This document shows positions 1 through 7,939 of a stretch of DNA of 18,266 nt, piece after piece. Location: positions 1 through 18,266 of the forward strand of contig DATFPQ010000241.1 in NCBI GenBank assembly GCA_035264765.1, read 5' to 3'. Every line of letters starts with the position of its first letter. The stretch's first letter is position 1. This DNA comes from DATFPQ01 sp035264765. GTDB taxonomy: Bacteria > Actinomycetota > Actinomycetes > Actinomycetales > Angustibacteraceae. The notes beneath the pieces were generated by a model, which did no database searches, was not told where the DNA came from, and worked only from the letters and a program-made list of their open reading frames with translations. A program made the translations under genes and the position numbers.

Positions 1-947
1 CGCGCAACGCCGGCGTCGACGTCGGACCCCAGCGGGCACGACGACTCCCTCACGCAATCGCTGACGAAGGCCCGCGTGGCCCTCTCGAAGCCCTGCGCCT
101 GGCCCAAGTTGATCGCGTCGGCGTCCAGCGCGGGGTCGAGCGCGCCGTCCAGCACTAGCTTGCCGACGTTGCCCGGGAACTCCTCCGCGTAGGTCGCCCC
201 CAGGAAGGTGCCGTAGGACTTGCCGAGGTAGTTCAGCCGCCGATCCCCGAGCACGGCGCGCAGCACGTCCATGTCACGGGCGGCCTCCACGGTGCTCACG
301 TGGGCCAGCAGGTCCCCGCCCTTGGCCTTGCACTGCGCCGCCATGTTCTTGAGCTGGGCGGACATGGCCCGGACCTCGGAGGCGTCGTCCGGCGTCGGGT
401 CCGAGCCGATCAGCGCGTCGGTCTCCGCGTCATCAAGGCACGGCAGCGGGTTGCTCTGTCCGACCCCGCGCGGGTCGAAACCCACGACGTCGTAGCGCCG
501 GCGGACCGCATCGCTCACCACGGTCGAGGCTTGCCGCGCGTAGCCGACGCCGGACGCCCCGGGGCCGCCCGGGTTCAGCACCAGGGAACCGATCCGGTCA
601 CTGCGGCGGCTGACGGGAAGGCGCACCACGGACAGCCGCACCGACTTGCCCTTGGGGCGGCGGTAGTCCACCGGCACCTCCACCGTCGCGCACTGGAACC
701 CTCCGCCGCACCCCGACCAGTCAGGCCGCTGCGAGTAGTACCGCTCAAGTCCCGCCGGGACGGGAGCCGGCGCAACGGCCGACGCGGAACCGGACGGCTT
801 CGTCGACCCAGATGAGGTAGCCGTCCCGGACCCGCTGCCCCCGGCGTCACCGGCTCCGCCTCCTGACACCGTGCAGCCGCCCAGCACCATCAGAGCGGCG
901 GTCGCCACAGCCGCGACGCCTCGGACGGCTCGTGGCTGGTGCGGCAT
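1..947 (-). CDS. Secreted lipoprotein alpha/beta hydrolase (SlpD/SlpE, tripeptidyl aminopeptidase type), 3' end missing
   Basis: Probable cell-surface serine peptidase. The first 315 residues are present and the C-terminus lies beyond the left edge. The ATG start at 947 is preceded by GAGGAGA with a 4-base spacer. Residues 1-25 form a lipoprotein signal peptide: basic start, hydrophobic core and lipobox LGGC with Cys25 as the lipidated residue. A Gly/Ser/Thr-rich linker follows. The catalytic domain shows WSGCG...FQC (Cys80, Cys86), the oxyanion-loop motif NPGGPGASG (residues 125-133), FDPRGVGQS (157-165) and the nucleophile elbow GKSYG with Ser244. The Asp and His of the triad must lie in the missing part. 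This layout is typical of Streptomyces SlpD/SlpE and Tap-like aminopeptidases, which release short peptides from protein N-termini. The gene lies 48 bp downstream of holB on the same strand and may share its transcript. The exact substrate is unknown. Confidence 0.9.
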   Translation of the reverse strand, partial: MPHQPRAVRGVAAVATAALMVLGGCTVSGGGAGDAGGSGSGTATSSGSTKPSGSASAVAPAPVPAGLERYYSQRPDWSGCGGGFQCATVEVPVDYRRPKGKSVRLSVVRLPVSRRSDRIGSLVLNPGGPGASGVGYARQASTVVSDAVRRRYDVVGFDPRGVGQSNPLPCLDDAETDALIGSDPTPDDASEVRAMSAQLKNMAAQCKAKGGDLLAHVSTVEAARDMDVLRAVLGDRRLNYLGKSYGTFLGATYAEEFPGNVGKLVLDGALDPALDADAINLGQAQGFERATRAFVSDCVRESSCPLGSDVDAGVA

Positions 948-951
948 CGGC

Positions 952-958
952 TCTCCTC
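952..958 (-). promoter_or_regulatory. Ribosome binding site of the lipoprotein hydrolase
   Basis: GAGGAGA read on the minus strand, 4 bases before the ATG at 947. It fixes the start directly ahead of the lipoprotein signal peptide. Confidence 0.7.
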
Positions 959-995
959 GGACGGTGACGCCCGACGGTAACCCAGCGCCCCCGAG

Positions 996-2153
996 TCAGG
1001 CGTCCAGACGCAGCCGCAGGGTCATGGCCTCCAGGGCTAGCAACACGTTGACGTTGGCGCCGATGCGGTCGCGCGCCTCTCGCACGGCGTCCATGCGCTG
1101 CAGCACCTGCTCCGGCGAGAGCGCGCGCACCATGCGCTCCAGGTCGGCCCGCATCTCGGCGTTCACCAGGTCGGCGGCCGGGTCCGCGTGGAGGACGAGC
1201 ACGTCGCGGTAGACCGACAGGATGTCGATCAGCGAGCGGTCGACCATGTCGCGGACGAACCGTGTCGCCCGGCGCTTCTGGTTCTTCTCCAGGTCACGCA
1301 GCTGGCCGCGCACGTGCGGGGGTTGGGTCCGCGCCCCCGGGTCCGCGCCCAGGGCCCGCAGCAGGTCAGCCCGTTCCTCCTCGTCCCGGTCCGTGGTGGC
1401 TGACTGTGCCTCCGCGGTGGCGGTCGCCAGCAGGTTGGCCGCGTGCAGCACGCTCTCCCCCACGCCGCGTAGGTTCATCGGGACTCGCACGACGTCGCGC
1501 CGCCGGATCCTGGCGTCCTCATCCACCGCGAGACGACGGGCCATGCCGATGTGGCTCTGTGCCGCGCGGGCCGCGTACGCCGCCATCGCGGGGTCGACCC
1601 CTTCGCGCCGCACCAGCAGCTCGGCGACGGCGTCCGGTGGGGGCGTCCGGAGGCCGACGTGCCGGCACCGGCTGCGCAAGGTGATCAGGACGTCGTCCAC
1701 GCTCGGTGCGCAGAGCAGCCAGACCGTGCGCTCGGTCGGTTCCTCGATGCCCTTCAGCAGCGCGCTGCCCGAGGACTCGTTCAACCGGTCCGAGTCCTCG
1801 ATGATGACCACCCGCCATCGGCCGACCGACGGACGCCGGGCGGCCAGCGGCAGCAGCTCCCTCGTCTGGTCCACGGAGATCTGCAGGCCCTCGGTGCGCA
1901 GCGCGGTCACGTCGGCGTGCGTGCCTTGCAGCACGGTGCGGCAGCTGTGGCAGGTGCCGCAGCCAGGCTCCGCGTGCTCGCACTCCAGCGCCGCGGCGAA
2001 GGCCCGGGCCGCCACCGAGCGACCGGAGCCCGGCGGACCGGTGAACAGCCACGCGTGCGTCATCCCCGGGCCCTGGCCGCGGGCGGAGGCCACCGCGGCC
2101 CGAAGCACCTCGACCGTCGGTCCCTGGCCGACGACCTCGTCCCAGACGCTCAC
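996..2153 (-). CDS. holB: DNA polymerase III subunit delta'
   Basis: Clamp-loader subunit that helps load the beta sliding clamp on primed DNA; 385 residues. The start is GTG at 2153, giving MSVWDEVVGQ, the usual beginning of actinobacterial delta'. The stop of the upstream tmk gene lies only four bases before it, so translation is probably coupled. The AAA+ domain holds a P-loop-like GPPGSGRS at residues 39-46, with Arg45 where active loaders have Lys. A zinc module follows with Cys58, Cys65, Cys68 and Cys71. A Walker B-like VVIIEDSDRL and the SRC motif in TLRSRCRHV come next, then a helical C-terminal domain. A non-canonical P-loop fits delta', which does not hydrolyse ATP in the well-studied loaders. 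The open frame continues upstream inside tmk to 2876, but that part is Arg/Pro-rich noise and is excluded. Confidence 0.95.
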   Translation of the reverse strand: MSVWDEVVGQGPTVEVLRAAVASARGQGPGMTHAWLFTGPPGSGRSVAARAFAAALECEHAEPGCGTCHSCRTVLQGTHADVTALRTEGLQISVDQTRELLPLAARRPSVGRWRVVIIEDSDRLNESSGSALLKGIEEPTERTVWLLCAPSVDDVLITLRSRCRHVGLRTPPPDAVAELLVRREGVDPAMAAYAARAAQSHIGMARRLAVDEDARIRRRDVVRVPMNLRGVGESVLHAANLLATATAEAQSATTDRDEEERADLLRALGADPGARTQPPHVRGQLRDLEKNQKRRATRFVRDMVDRSLIDILSVYRDVLVLHADPAADLVNAEMRADLERMVRALSPEQVLQRMDAVREARDRIGANVNVLLALEAMTLRLRLDA

Positions 2154-2157
2154 CGGG

Positions 2158-4935
2158 TCAGTCCCGGCCCAGGCCGAAGATCTCGTCGTCCAGCGAGATG
2201 GTCTCCGGCTCCTCGAATCGCTCGGCGCGCCGCTTAGGCCGACCTGAAGCGGCATCCGGCCGGACGACGGGCAGCGGCGCCGTGGGGTCGACCACGGGGG
2301 TCGTCGCGGTGTCGGCGTTCCGGAACGCGTCCCGGGCACTCGCCTGCTCCGCCGCCTCCCGCGCCCGCTCCGCCGCCAGTGCGCGGGCGCGCTCCCGCTC
2401 GTCGATCCGGGCCTGTTCCTGCGCCTCCCGGCGGGCCTGGGCCTCGGCCTCGCGACGCGCCCGCTCCTCGGCCTGCCGTCGGGCGCGCGCCTCGGCCTCG
2501 AGTCGCGCGCGCTCCTGAGCCTCGCGCCGGGCCTGGGCCTCGGCCTCACGACGCGCCTGCTCCTCGGCCTGGCGCCGCGCCCGCGCCTCGGCCTCCTGGC
2601 GACGCCGCTCCTCTTCGGCCCGACGAGCCTCCTCGGCCGCCTTCTCGCGGGCCAGCCGCTCCGCCTCAGCGCGCTCGCGGGCCAGCCGCTCCTCCTGCTC
2701 GCGCCGCGCCTTCTCTTCGGCCTCGCGGCGCACCCGCTCAGCCTCGGCCTGGCGCGCCTCCTCGGCGGCCCGTTCACGCTCCAGCCGCTCCTCCTCCGCG
2801 CGGCGCGCGCGCTCCTCGGCCTCCCGGCGGGCCCGCTCCTTGGCCTCCCGGGCTTCCCGGGCCTCGCGCTCGGCACGCGCGACCGGGGACTCGGGCAGTA
2901 CCTGGGCCAGCCGCGCCACGACGAGCTCGTGCACCTGGTCTGGAGGCAGGGACGCGTCGACCACCAGGTACCGCGAGGGCGCGCCTCGGGCCAGCTCGAG
3001 GAACCGGTCCCTGACCCGGCCGTGGAACTCGTCGGGCTCTGCCTCGAGCCGGTCCTGCTCCTCGCCGCGGCGGGCCCGTCCGGTGGCCGGGTCGACGTCC
3101 AGCACGACCGTGAGGTCGGGGATCAGCCCCTGGGTGGCCCACCGGGACAGCTGCGCGACCTCGGCGGTGCCCAGATCGCGGCCGCTGCCCTGGTAGGCCA
3201 CGGAGGAGTCGGCGTACCGGTCCGTGACCACGATCGCGCCGCGCTGCAGCGCGGGGCGCACCACGGTGTCGACGTGGTGCGCCCGGTCGGCCGCGAACAG
3301 CAGCGCCTCCGCGCGGGGGGTCAGGTCGCCGCCGTCCAGCAGGACGTTCCGCAGCCGCGCACCGGTCGGCGTGGCCCCGGGCTCACGCGTCAGCACCGGC
3401 TGGTAGCCCTGCGCGTTGAGCCACCGACCCAGCAGCCGCACCTGGGTGGACTTGCCGGCACCGTCGCCGCCTTCGAAGGCGATGAACCGTCCGGCGTAGG
3501 CCGGCTGGCGCCGCGGCGGGTGATGCAGCCGGCGCTGCCGGACCGCCGCCAGCAGGTCGGCCCGCAGTGAGACGCCGCGCCGGTCGTCCATCTGCCGGTA
3601 GGAGATCACGCCGATGCCTATGGCCAGCAGGCCGGCGAGCAGGAAGGTCGCCATGACGCCGGTGTAGGTCAGCGCCACGTGGTCCTTGTAGTGGAGGGTG
3701 TGCGGCAGCGACAGCGCCTTGGAGAACAGCGCCGCGACGACCGGTCCGAGCGCGAGCACGCTGACCAACACGACCCGCACCATCGACTGCACGAACGCGA
3801 ACGTGCGGCCGCGGACCTCGTCACCCACCTCCAGCCCGAGCAGGGTGTAGCCGGTGACCCAGGCCGTGCCCGCGCACGCGCCCAGCCCGAGTGTGAAGAA
3901 AACGGCCAGGGCGATGTTGGGCACCAGGGACAGCAGCACCAGCCACCCACCCGCCGCTGCGATCGAGAGCCCGAACAGCCGACGACGGCTGAAGTCGGCG
4001 AGCAGCCGCGGCCCGAGCCACATGCCCGCGGCCAGGCCGATGAAGACCGCGGCGAACAACGTGCCGTAACCCGGTGAGCCCGCGCCGAGATCGGTGACGA
4101 AGCTCTGCGCGAGGCCGATGACGAACCCGCCGGCAGCGAACGCCCCCAGCATCCCGAGGACCAGCCCGCGCACCAGCGGGGTGCTTCCGATGAAGCGCCA
4201 GCCCTCCATCGCCGTGCGCCACACCGACTCCTGCCGTGCCGTGCTGGTGGTCGTCTCCGGGAACTGCAGCCGCCAGATCACCAGTCCGGACACCAGGAAG
4301 GTCACGGCGTTCACGTACAGCGCGAGGTACGTCGGGTTCTGGGCCAGGTGCGGGACGACCTCGTCGACCATGCCGCTGACCAGCGTCAGCCCCGAGAAAA
4401 CCACGGCGGCGACCGGTGCCGTGCCGTAGGTGACGGCCAGGCTCAGCTGGTTCGCCGTCTCGAGACGGCGGCGCGGCACGAGGTTGGGGACGGTGGCGTC
4501 CTTGGCCGGCATCCAGAACAGGCCGACGATCTCGACGAGCACGGTGGCGACGTACAGCCACCACAGCGTGCCGACCAGAGGGATGCTCGCGAACAGCAGG
4601 AAGCGCGCGACGTCGCCGTACACGAGAGTCCAGCGGCGGGGAAGCCGGTCGGCCACCACGCCCGCCACTGCTCCGAACAGCACCGCGGGGGCAAGGCGCA
4701 GGATGAACACGCCGGAGACCGCCAGGAGCTTGGCGGCCGGCGTGGTCGGCAGCGCACCGGCCAGGGCGGTGGTGGCGAGCAGGCCGAGCCAGTCACCGAA
4801 GCTGGACAGGCCGAGCGCCATCCACAGCCGACGGAACGGGGTGATGGCGAGGACCGCGCGGACGTCGTGGTCCGGGGCGTCCGGCAGGGCGTCTTTCGCC
4901 GTCGGCGGCAGGGCGCTGGTGCTGGCATCGACCAC
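2158..4935 (-). CDS. tmk: MFS transporter-thymidylate kinase fusion with long charged C-terminal helix
   Basis: Thymidylate kinase phosphorylates dTMP to dTDP for dTTP synthesis. The protein has 925 residues with a GTG start at 4935 (MVDASTS). Residues about 30-455 are a major-facilitator-like domain with about ten to twelve hydrophobic helices. A basic linker leads to the kinase domain (about 480-690), with P-loop GGDGAGKST and Lys495, substrate motif DRYADSSVAYQG (572-583) and a lid-like RRGEEQDRLE. Residues about 686-863 are almost only Glu, Arg and Ala, a predicted long single helix or coiled coil, and end in an acidic tail. Ordinary Tmk is about 210 residues. MFS-Tmk fusions are known in Streptomyces and relatives, so the fusion itself is real. 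The function of the membrane part is unknown. The order topA-tmk-holB links it to replication. The start codon has a weak ribosome binding site. Confidence 0.92.
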   Translation of the reverse strand: MVDASTSALPPTAKDALPDAPDHDVRAVLAITPFRRLWMALGLSSFGDWLGLLATTALAGALPTTPAAKLLAVSGVFILRLAPAVLFGAVAGVVADRLPRRWTLVYGDVARFLLFASIPLVGTLWWLYVATVLVEIVGLFWMPAKDATVPNLVPRRRLETANQLSLAVTYGTAPVAAVVFSGLTLVSGMVDEVVPHLAQNPTYLALYVNAVTFLVSGLVIWRLQFPETTTSTARQESVWRTAMEGWRFIGSTPLVRGLVLGMLGAFAAGGFVIGLAQSFVTDLGAGSPGYGTLFAAVFIGLAAGMWLGPRLLADFSRRRLFGLSIAAAGGWLVLLSLVPNIALAVFFTLGLGACAGTAWVTGYTLLGLEVGDEVRGRTFAFVQSMVRVVLVSVLALGPVVAALFSKALSLPHTLHYKDHVALTYTGVMATFLLAGLLAIGIGVISYRQMDDRRGVSLRADLLAAVRQRRLHHPPRRQPAYAGRFIAFEGGDGAGKSTQVRLLGRWLNAQGYQPVLTREPGATPTGARLRNVLLDGGDLTPRAEALLFAADRAHHVDTVVRPALQRGAIVVTDRYADSSVAYQGSGRDLGTAEVAQLSRWATQGLIPDLTVVLDVDPATGRARRGEEQDRLEAEPDEFHGRVRDRFLELARGAPSRYLVVDASLPPDQVHELVVARLAQVLPESPVARAEREAREAREAKERARREAEERARRAEEERLERERAAEEARQAEAERVRREAEEKARREQEERLARERAEAERLAREKAAEEARRAEEERRRQEAEARARRQAEEQARREAEAQARREAQERARLEAEARARRQAEERARREAEAQARREAQEQARIDERERARALAAERAREAAEQASARDAFRNADTATTPVVDPTAPLPVVRPDAASGRPKRRAERFEEPETISLDDEIFGLGRD
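2395..2586 (-). repeat. tmk: Two tandem 96-bp units inside tmk (32-residue helix repeat)
   Basis: Residues 784-815 (2491-2586) and 816-847 (2395-2490) are adjacent copies of a 32-residue unit beginning ARARRQAEE. They agree at 26 of 32 residues, with all but two of the changes in the last four positions. The reading frame is kept. The flanking helix has the same composition but is less exactly repeated. Confidence 0.85.
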
Positions 4936-5029
4936 GCCAGCAGCCTACGTGAGGCCCCCGACAACGGGTGGTGGCCGGTGCGCCGCCTGCTCCCACGTGC
5001 ACCGCACCCTCACGGGGTGGACACGCACC

Positions 5030-7828
5030 TCACTCCGCAGTCGCCGTCGTCGCCTTCGCAGCCGTCTTCTTCGCCGTCGCCCGCGGAGCCGTCGTCTTCT
5101 TGGCGGTCGACTTCTTGGCGGCCGCCTTCTTCGCCGGGGCCTTCTTCGCCGCCTTGCGCGCGGTCTTCTTGGCCGGACCGCGAGCCCGCTTGTCGGCGAG
5201 AAGCTCGGCGGCGCGCTCGAGGGTGATCGACTCCGGGTCGTCGTCCTTGCGCAGGGTCGCGTTGACGTCGCCGTCGGTGACGTACGGGCCGAACCGGCCC
5301 TCCTTGACGAGCACCGGCTGCCCGGACGCCGGGTCGGCACCGAGCTCGCGCAGCGGGGCCTGGGCCTGGCGGCCGCGGCGCTTCGGCTCGGCGTAGATCT
5401 TCAGCGCGTCGTCGAGCGTCAGGTCGAACAGCTGGGACTCCGAGGCCAGCGAGCGCGAGTCCGTGCCCTTCTTCAGGTAGGGCCCGTAGCGCCCGTTCTG
5501 CGCGGTGATCTCCTCACCGGTCGCGGGGTCGGTGCCGACCACCCGCGGCAGTGACAGCAGGCGCAGCGCGTCGTCGAGCGTCACGGTCTCCGGGGACATG
5601 TCCTTGAACAGGCTCGCCGTCCGGGGCTTGGCCTTGGCCGCCGCCTTCTTGCGCGCGCCCTTGGCGGGGTCCTCGGCCGGGACGTCCTCCTCGTCGATCA
5701 CCTCGGTGACGTATGGCCCGTAGCGGCCGGCCTTGACGATGATCGGCCGCCCGGTGACCGGGTCGTCGCCCAGCACCCGGCCGTCGTCGCCGCTCATCGT
5801 CAGCAGCTCGCGCGCCTTGTCGACGGTGAGCTCGTCGGGAGCGATGTCGTCCGGGACGGTGGCCCGTTGGGTCTCCCCGTCCGGGCCGGTCACCTCGACG
5901 TACGGCCCGTACCGCCCGACGCGTAGCGCGACGCCGTCGCCGAGCGGCACCGTGCTGATCTCCCGGGCGTCGATGTCGTCGAGGTCGTCCGCCAGGCCCT
6001 TGAGGCCCTCCGCCGCCGTGTCCTCGCCGAAGTAGAACCGCTGCAGCCAGCGGACCCGGTTCTCGTCGCCGCCCGCGATCCGGTCGAGGTCGCCCTCCAT
6101 GGCGGCCGTGAAGTCGTAGTCGACCAGCCGCGGGAAATGCTCCTCGAGCAGGCGGGTGACGGCGAACGCCAGCCACGACGGGACGAGCGCGTTGCCCCGG
6201 GTGTTCACGTACCCGCGGTCGACGATGGTCGAGATGGTCGAGGCGTACGTCGACGGCCGGCCGATCCCGCGCTCCTCGAGGGCCTTCACCAGGCTGGCCT
6301 CGGTGTAGCGCGGCGGCGGGCTGGTCTCGTGACCCGCCACCTCCAGCTGGCGGGTGTCGAGCGGGTCACCGGCGGCCATCACGGGCAGCCGGCGTTCGGC
6401 GTCCGGACCCCGCCCATTGAGCGAGTCGGCGCCGCGCTCCTCGTCGCGTCCCTCCTCGTAGGCGGCGAGGAAGCCTCGGAAGGTGATGACGGTGCCGCTG
6501 GCGGAGAACTCGGCGTCCCGCCCGTCGGACGCCCGGGCGCCCAGCCGCACCGACGCCGTCGAGCCACGCGCGTCGGCCATCTGGCTGGCGACCGTGCGCT
6601 TCCAGATGAGCTCGTAGAGGCGGAACTCGTCGCCGCGGAGCTGGCCGGACACCTGCGCCGGCGTGCGGAACCGGTCGCCTGCCGGGCGGATCGCCTCGTG
6701 CGCTTCCTGCGCGTTCTTGGACTTCGATGCGTACACCCGCGGCTTGTCCGGCACGTACTCGGGACCGTAGAGCTCGGCCGCCTGCGAGCGGGCCGCCGTC
6801 AGCGCCTCGTTGGACAGCACCGTCGAGTCGGTGCGCATGTAGGTGATGAAGCCGTTCTCGTACAGCGTCTGGGCCACCCGCATGGCGTGCCGGGACGAGA
6901 ACCGGAGCTTGCGGCTGGCTTCCTGCTGCAGCGTCGACGTGGTGAACGGCGCGGTCGGGCGCCGCGTGTACGGCTTCTCCTCGACCGACCGGACCGTGAC
7001 CTGCACGCCCTCGAGCGCCTCGGCGAGCGTGGTTGCGGCGGCCTGGTCGAGGTGGACGACGGCCCGGCCCCCCTCGCGGAGCCGCCCGAGGTCGTCGAAG
7101 TCCTTGCCGGTCGCGACACGCGCGCCGTCCACGGCGGTCAGCCGGGCCGGGAAGGCGGCGTCCGCCTCGGCGGGCGGTGCGAAGGTGCCCAGCAGGTCCC
7201 AGTAGGACGCCGAGCGGAACGCCATCCGCTCGCGCTCACGCTCGACCACCATGCGCGTGGCAACCGACTGCACCCTGCCGGCGGACAGCTTGGGCCGGAC
7301 CTTGCGCCACAGCACGGGCGACAGCTCGTATCCGTACAGCCGGTCGAGGATCCGCCGGGTCTCCTGGGCGTCCACCAGCCGGTCGTCGAGGTCGCGGGTG
7401 GTCTCCAGGGCGCGCTGCAGCGCCTCGCGGGTGATCTCGTGGAAGACCATCCGGTGCACCGGAACCTTCGGCTGCAGCGCCTCGAGCAGGTGCCAGGCGA
7501 TCGCCTCGCCCTCGCGGTCCTCATCCGTCGCGAGGTAGAGCTCGTCCGCGTCCCTGAGCAGGCGCTTGAGCTCGGCGACCTTCTTCTTCTTGTCCGTGTC
7601 GACGACGTAGTAGGGCTCGAAGCCGTTGTCGACGTCGACGGCGAACTTGCCGAACGGGCCCTTCTTCATGTCGGCGGGCAGCTCGGACGGCTGCGGGAGG
7701 TCGCGGATGTGCCCGACGCTGGCCTCGACGTCGAAGCCCTCCCCGAGGTAGCCGGCAATGGTCTTCGCCTTGGCCGGCGACTCGACGATCACCAGCTTGC
7801 GGCCGTTGGTCCGGGACGTGGTGGCCAC
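5030..7828 (-). CDS. topA: DNA topoisomerase I (type IA)
   Basis: Relaxes negatively supercoiled DNA by single-strand cleavage and passage; 932 residues. The GTG start at 7828 is supported by GAGAGGAA three bases upstream. The TOPRIM domain has Glu16 in VIVESPAKAKT and the acidic set Asp102, Asp104 and Glu106 in DEDREGEAIAWH. The active-site tyrosine is Tyr330 in TYMRTDS. The C-terminal part lacks the Cys4 zinc fingers of the E. coli enzyme. It carries at least four GR(Y/F)GPY modules near residues 638, 701, 779 and 844, and then a Lys/Ala-rich tail from about residue 880 with repeated KKA/KKT blocks. Such basic tails are described for actinobacterial TopA and raise DNA binding and processivity. 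It is the first gene of the minus-strand run towards tmk and holB, with a 94-bp gap to tmk. Confidence 0.97.
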   Translation of the reverse strand: MATTSRTNGRKLVIVESPAKAKTIAGYLGEGFDVEASVGHIRDLPQPSELPADMKKGPFGKFAVDVDNGFEPYYVVDTDKKKKVAELKRLLRDADELYLATDEDREGEAIAWHLLEALQPKVPVHRMVFHEITREALQRALETTRDLDDRLVDAQETRRILDRLYGYELSPVLWRKVRPKLSAGRVQSVATRMVVERERERMAFRSASYWDLLGTFAPPAEADAAFPARLTAVDGARVATGKDFDDLGRLREGGRAVVHLDQAAATTLAEALEGVQVTVRSVEEKPYTRRPTAPFTTSTLQQEASRKLRFSSRHAMRVAQTLYENGFITYMRTDSTVLSNEALTAARSQAAELYGPEYVPDKPRVYASKSKNAQEAHEAIRPAGDRFRTPAQVSGQLRGDEFRLYELIWKRTVASQMADARGSTASVRLGARASDGRDAEFSASGTVITFRGFLAAYEEGRDEERGADSLNGRGPDAERRLPVMAAGDPLDTRQLEVAGHETSPPPRYTEASLVKALEERGIGRPSTYASTISTIVDRGYVNTRGNALVPSWLAFAVTRLLEEHFPRLVDYDFTAAMEGDLDRIAGGDENRVRWLQRFYFGEDTAAEGLKGLADDLDDIDAREISTVPLGDGVALRVGRYGPYVEVTGPDGETQRATVPDDIAPDELTVDKARELLTMSGDDGRVLGDDPVTGRPIIVKAGRYGPYVTEVIDEEDVPAEDPAKGARKKAAAKAKPRTASLFKDMSPETVTLDDALRLLSLPRVVGTDPATGEEITAQNGRYGPYLKKGTDSRSLASESQLFDLTLDDALKIYAEPKRRGRQAQAPLRELGADPASGQPVLVKEGRFGPYVTDGDVNATLRKDDDPESITLERAAELLADKRARGPAKKTARKAAKKAPAKKAAAKKSTAKKTTAPRATAKKTAAKATTATAE

Positions 7829-7831
7829 GGG

Positions 7832-7839
7832 TTCCTCTC
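7832..7839 (-). promoter_or_regulatory. topA: Ribosome binding site of topA
   Basis: GAGAGGAA on the minus strand, three bases before the GTG at 7828. It supports GTG rather than a later ATG as the start. Confidence 0.7.
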
Positions 7840-7881
7840 TCGCGCCTGTCGCCCCTCCGTGCGTCGGCGCCCGCCACGGAT

Positions 7882-7907
7882 CGACCCGGCTCCCCTGGGC
7901 CGGGTCG
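7882..7907 (-). terminator. Hairpin terminator downstream of the methyltransferase gene
   Basis: A perfect 9-bp stem (CGACCCGGC paired with GCCGGGTCG) encloses an 8-base loop, 33 bases past the methyltransferase stop at 7940. There is no T-run, as is common in high-GC actinomycetes. It separates the methyltransferase gene from topA, which leaves about 50 bp for any dedicated topA promoter. Confidence 0.6.
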
Positions 7908-7939
7908 TCACGACGGTAACGCCGCGGGACGGGCCAGGA

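Noticed and set aside
2154..2876. N-terminal extension of the holB frame into tmk
   Set aside because: The extension is an alternate frame of the Glu/Arg repeat helix. The conserved delta' sequence begins at the GTG at 2153.
2379..3014. Plus-strand Pro/Arg/Ala-rich open frame resembling a secreted repeat protein
   Set aside because: It is the complement of the tmk repeat helix, and its apparent repeats come from that sequence.
4348..5554. Plus-strand frames over the tmk start and topA tail, including an Arg-rich protein-like stretch
   Set aside because: They are shadows of the MFS domain and of the Lys/Ala tail of topA. No independent start signal or domain is visible.
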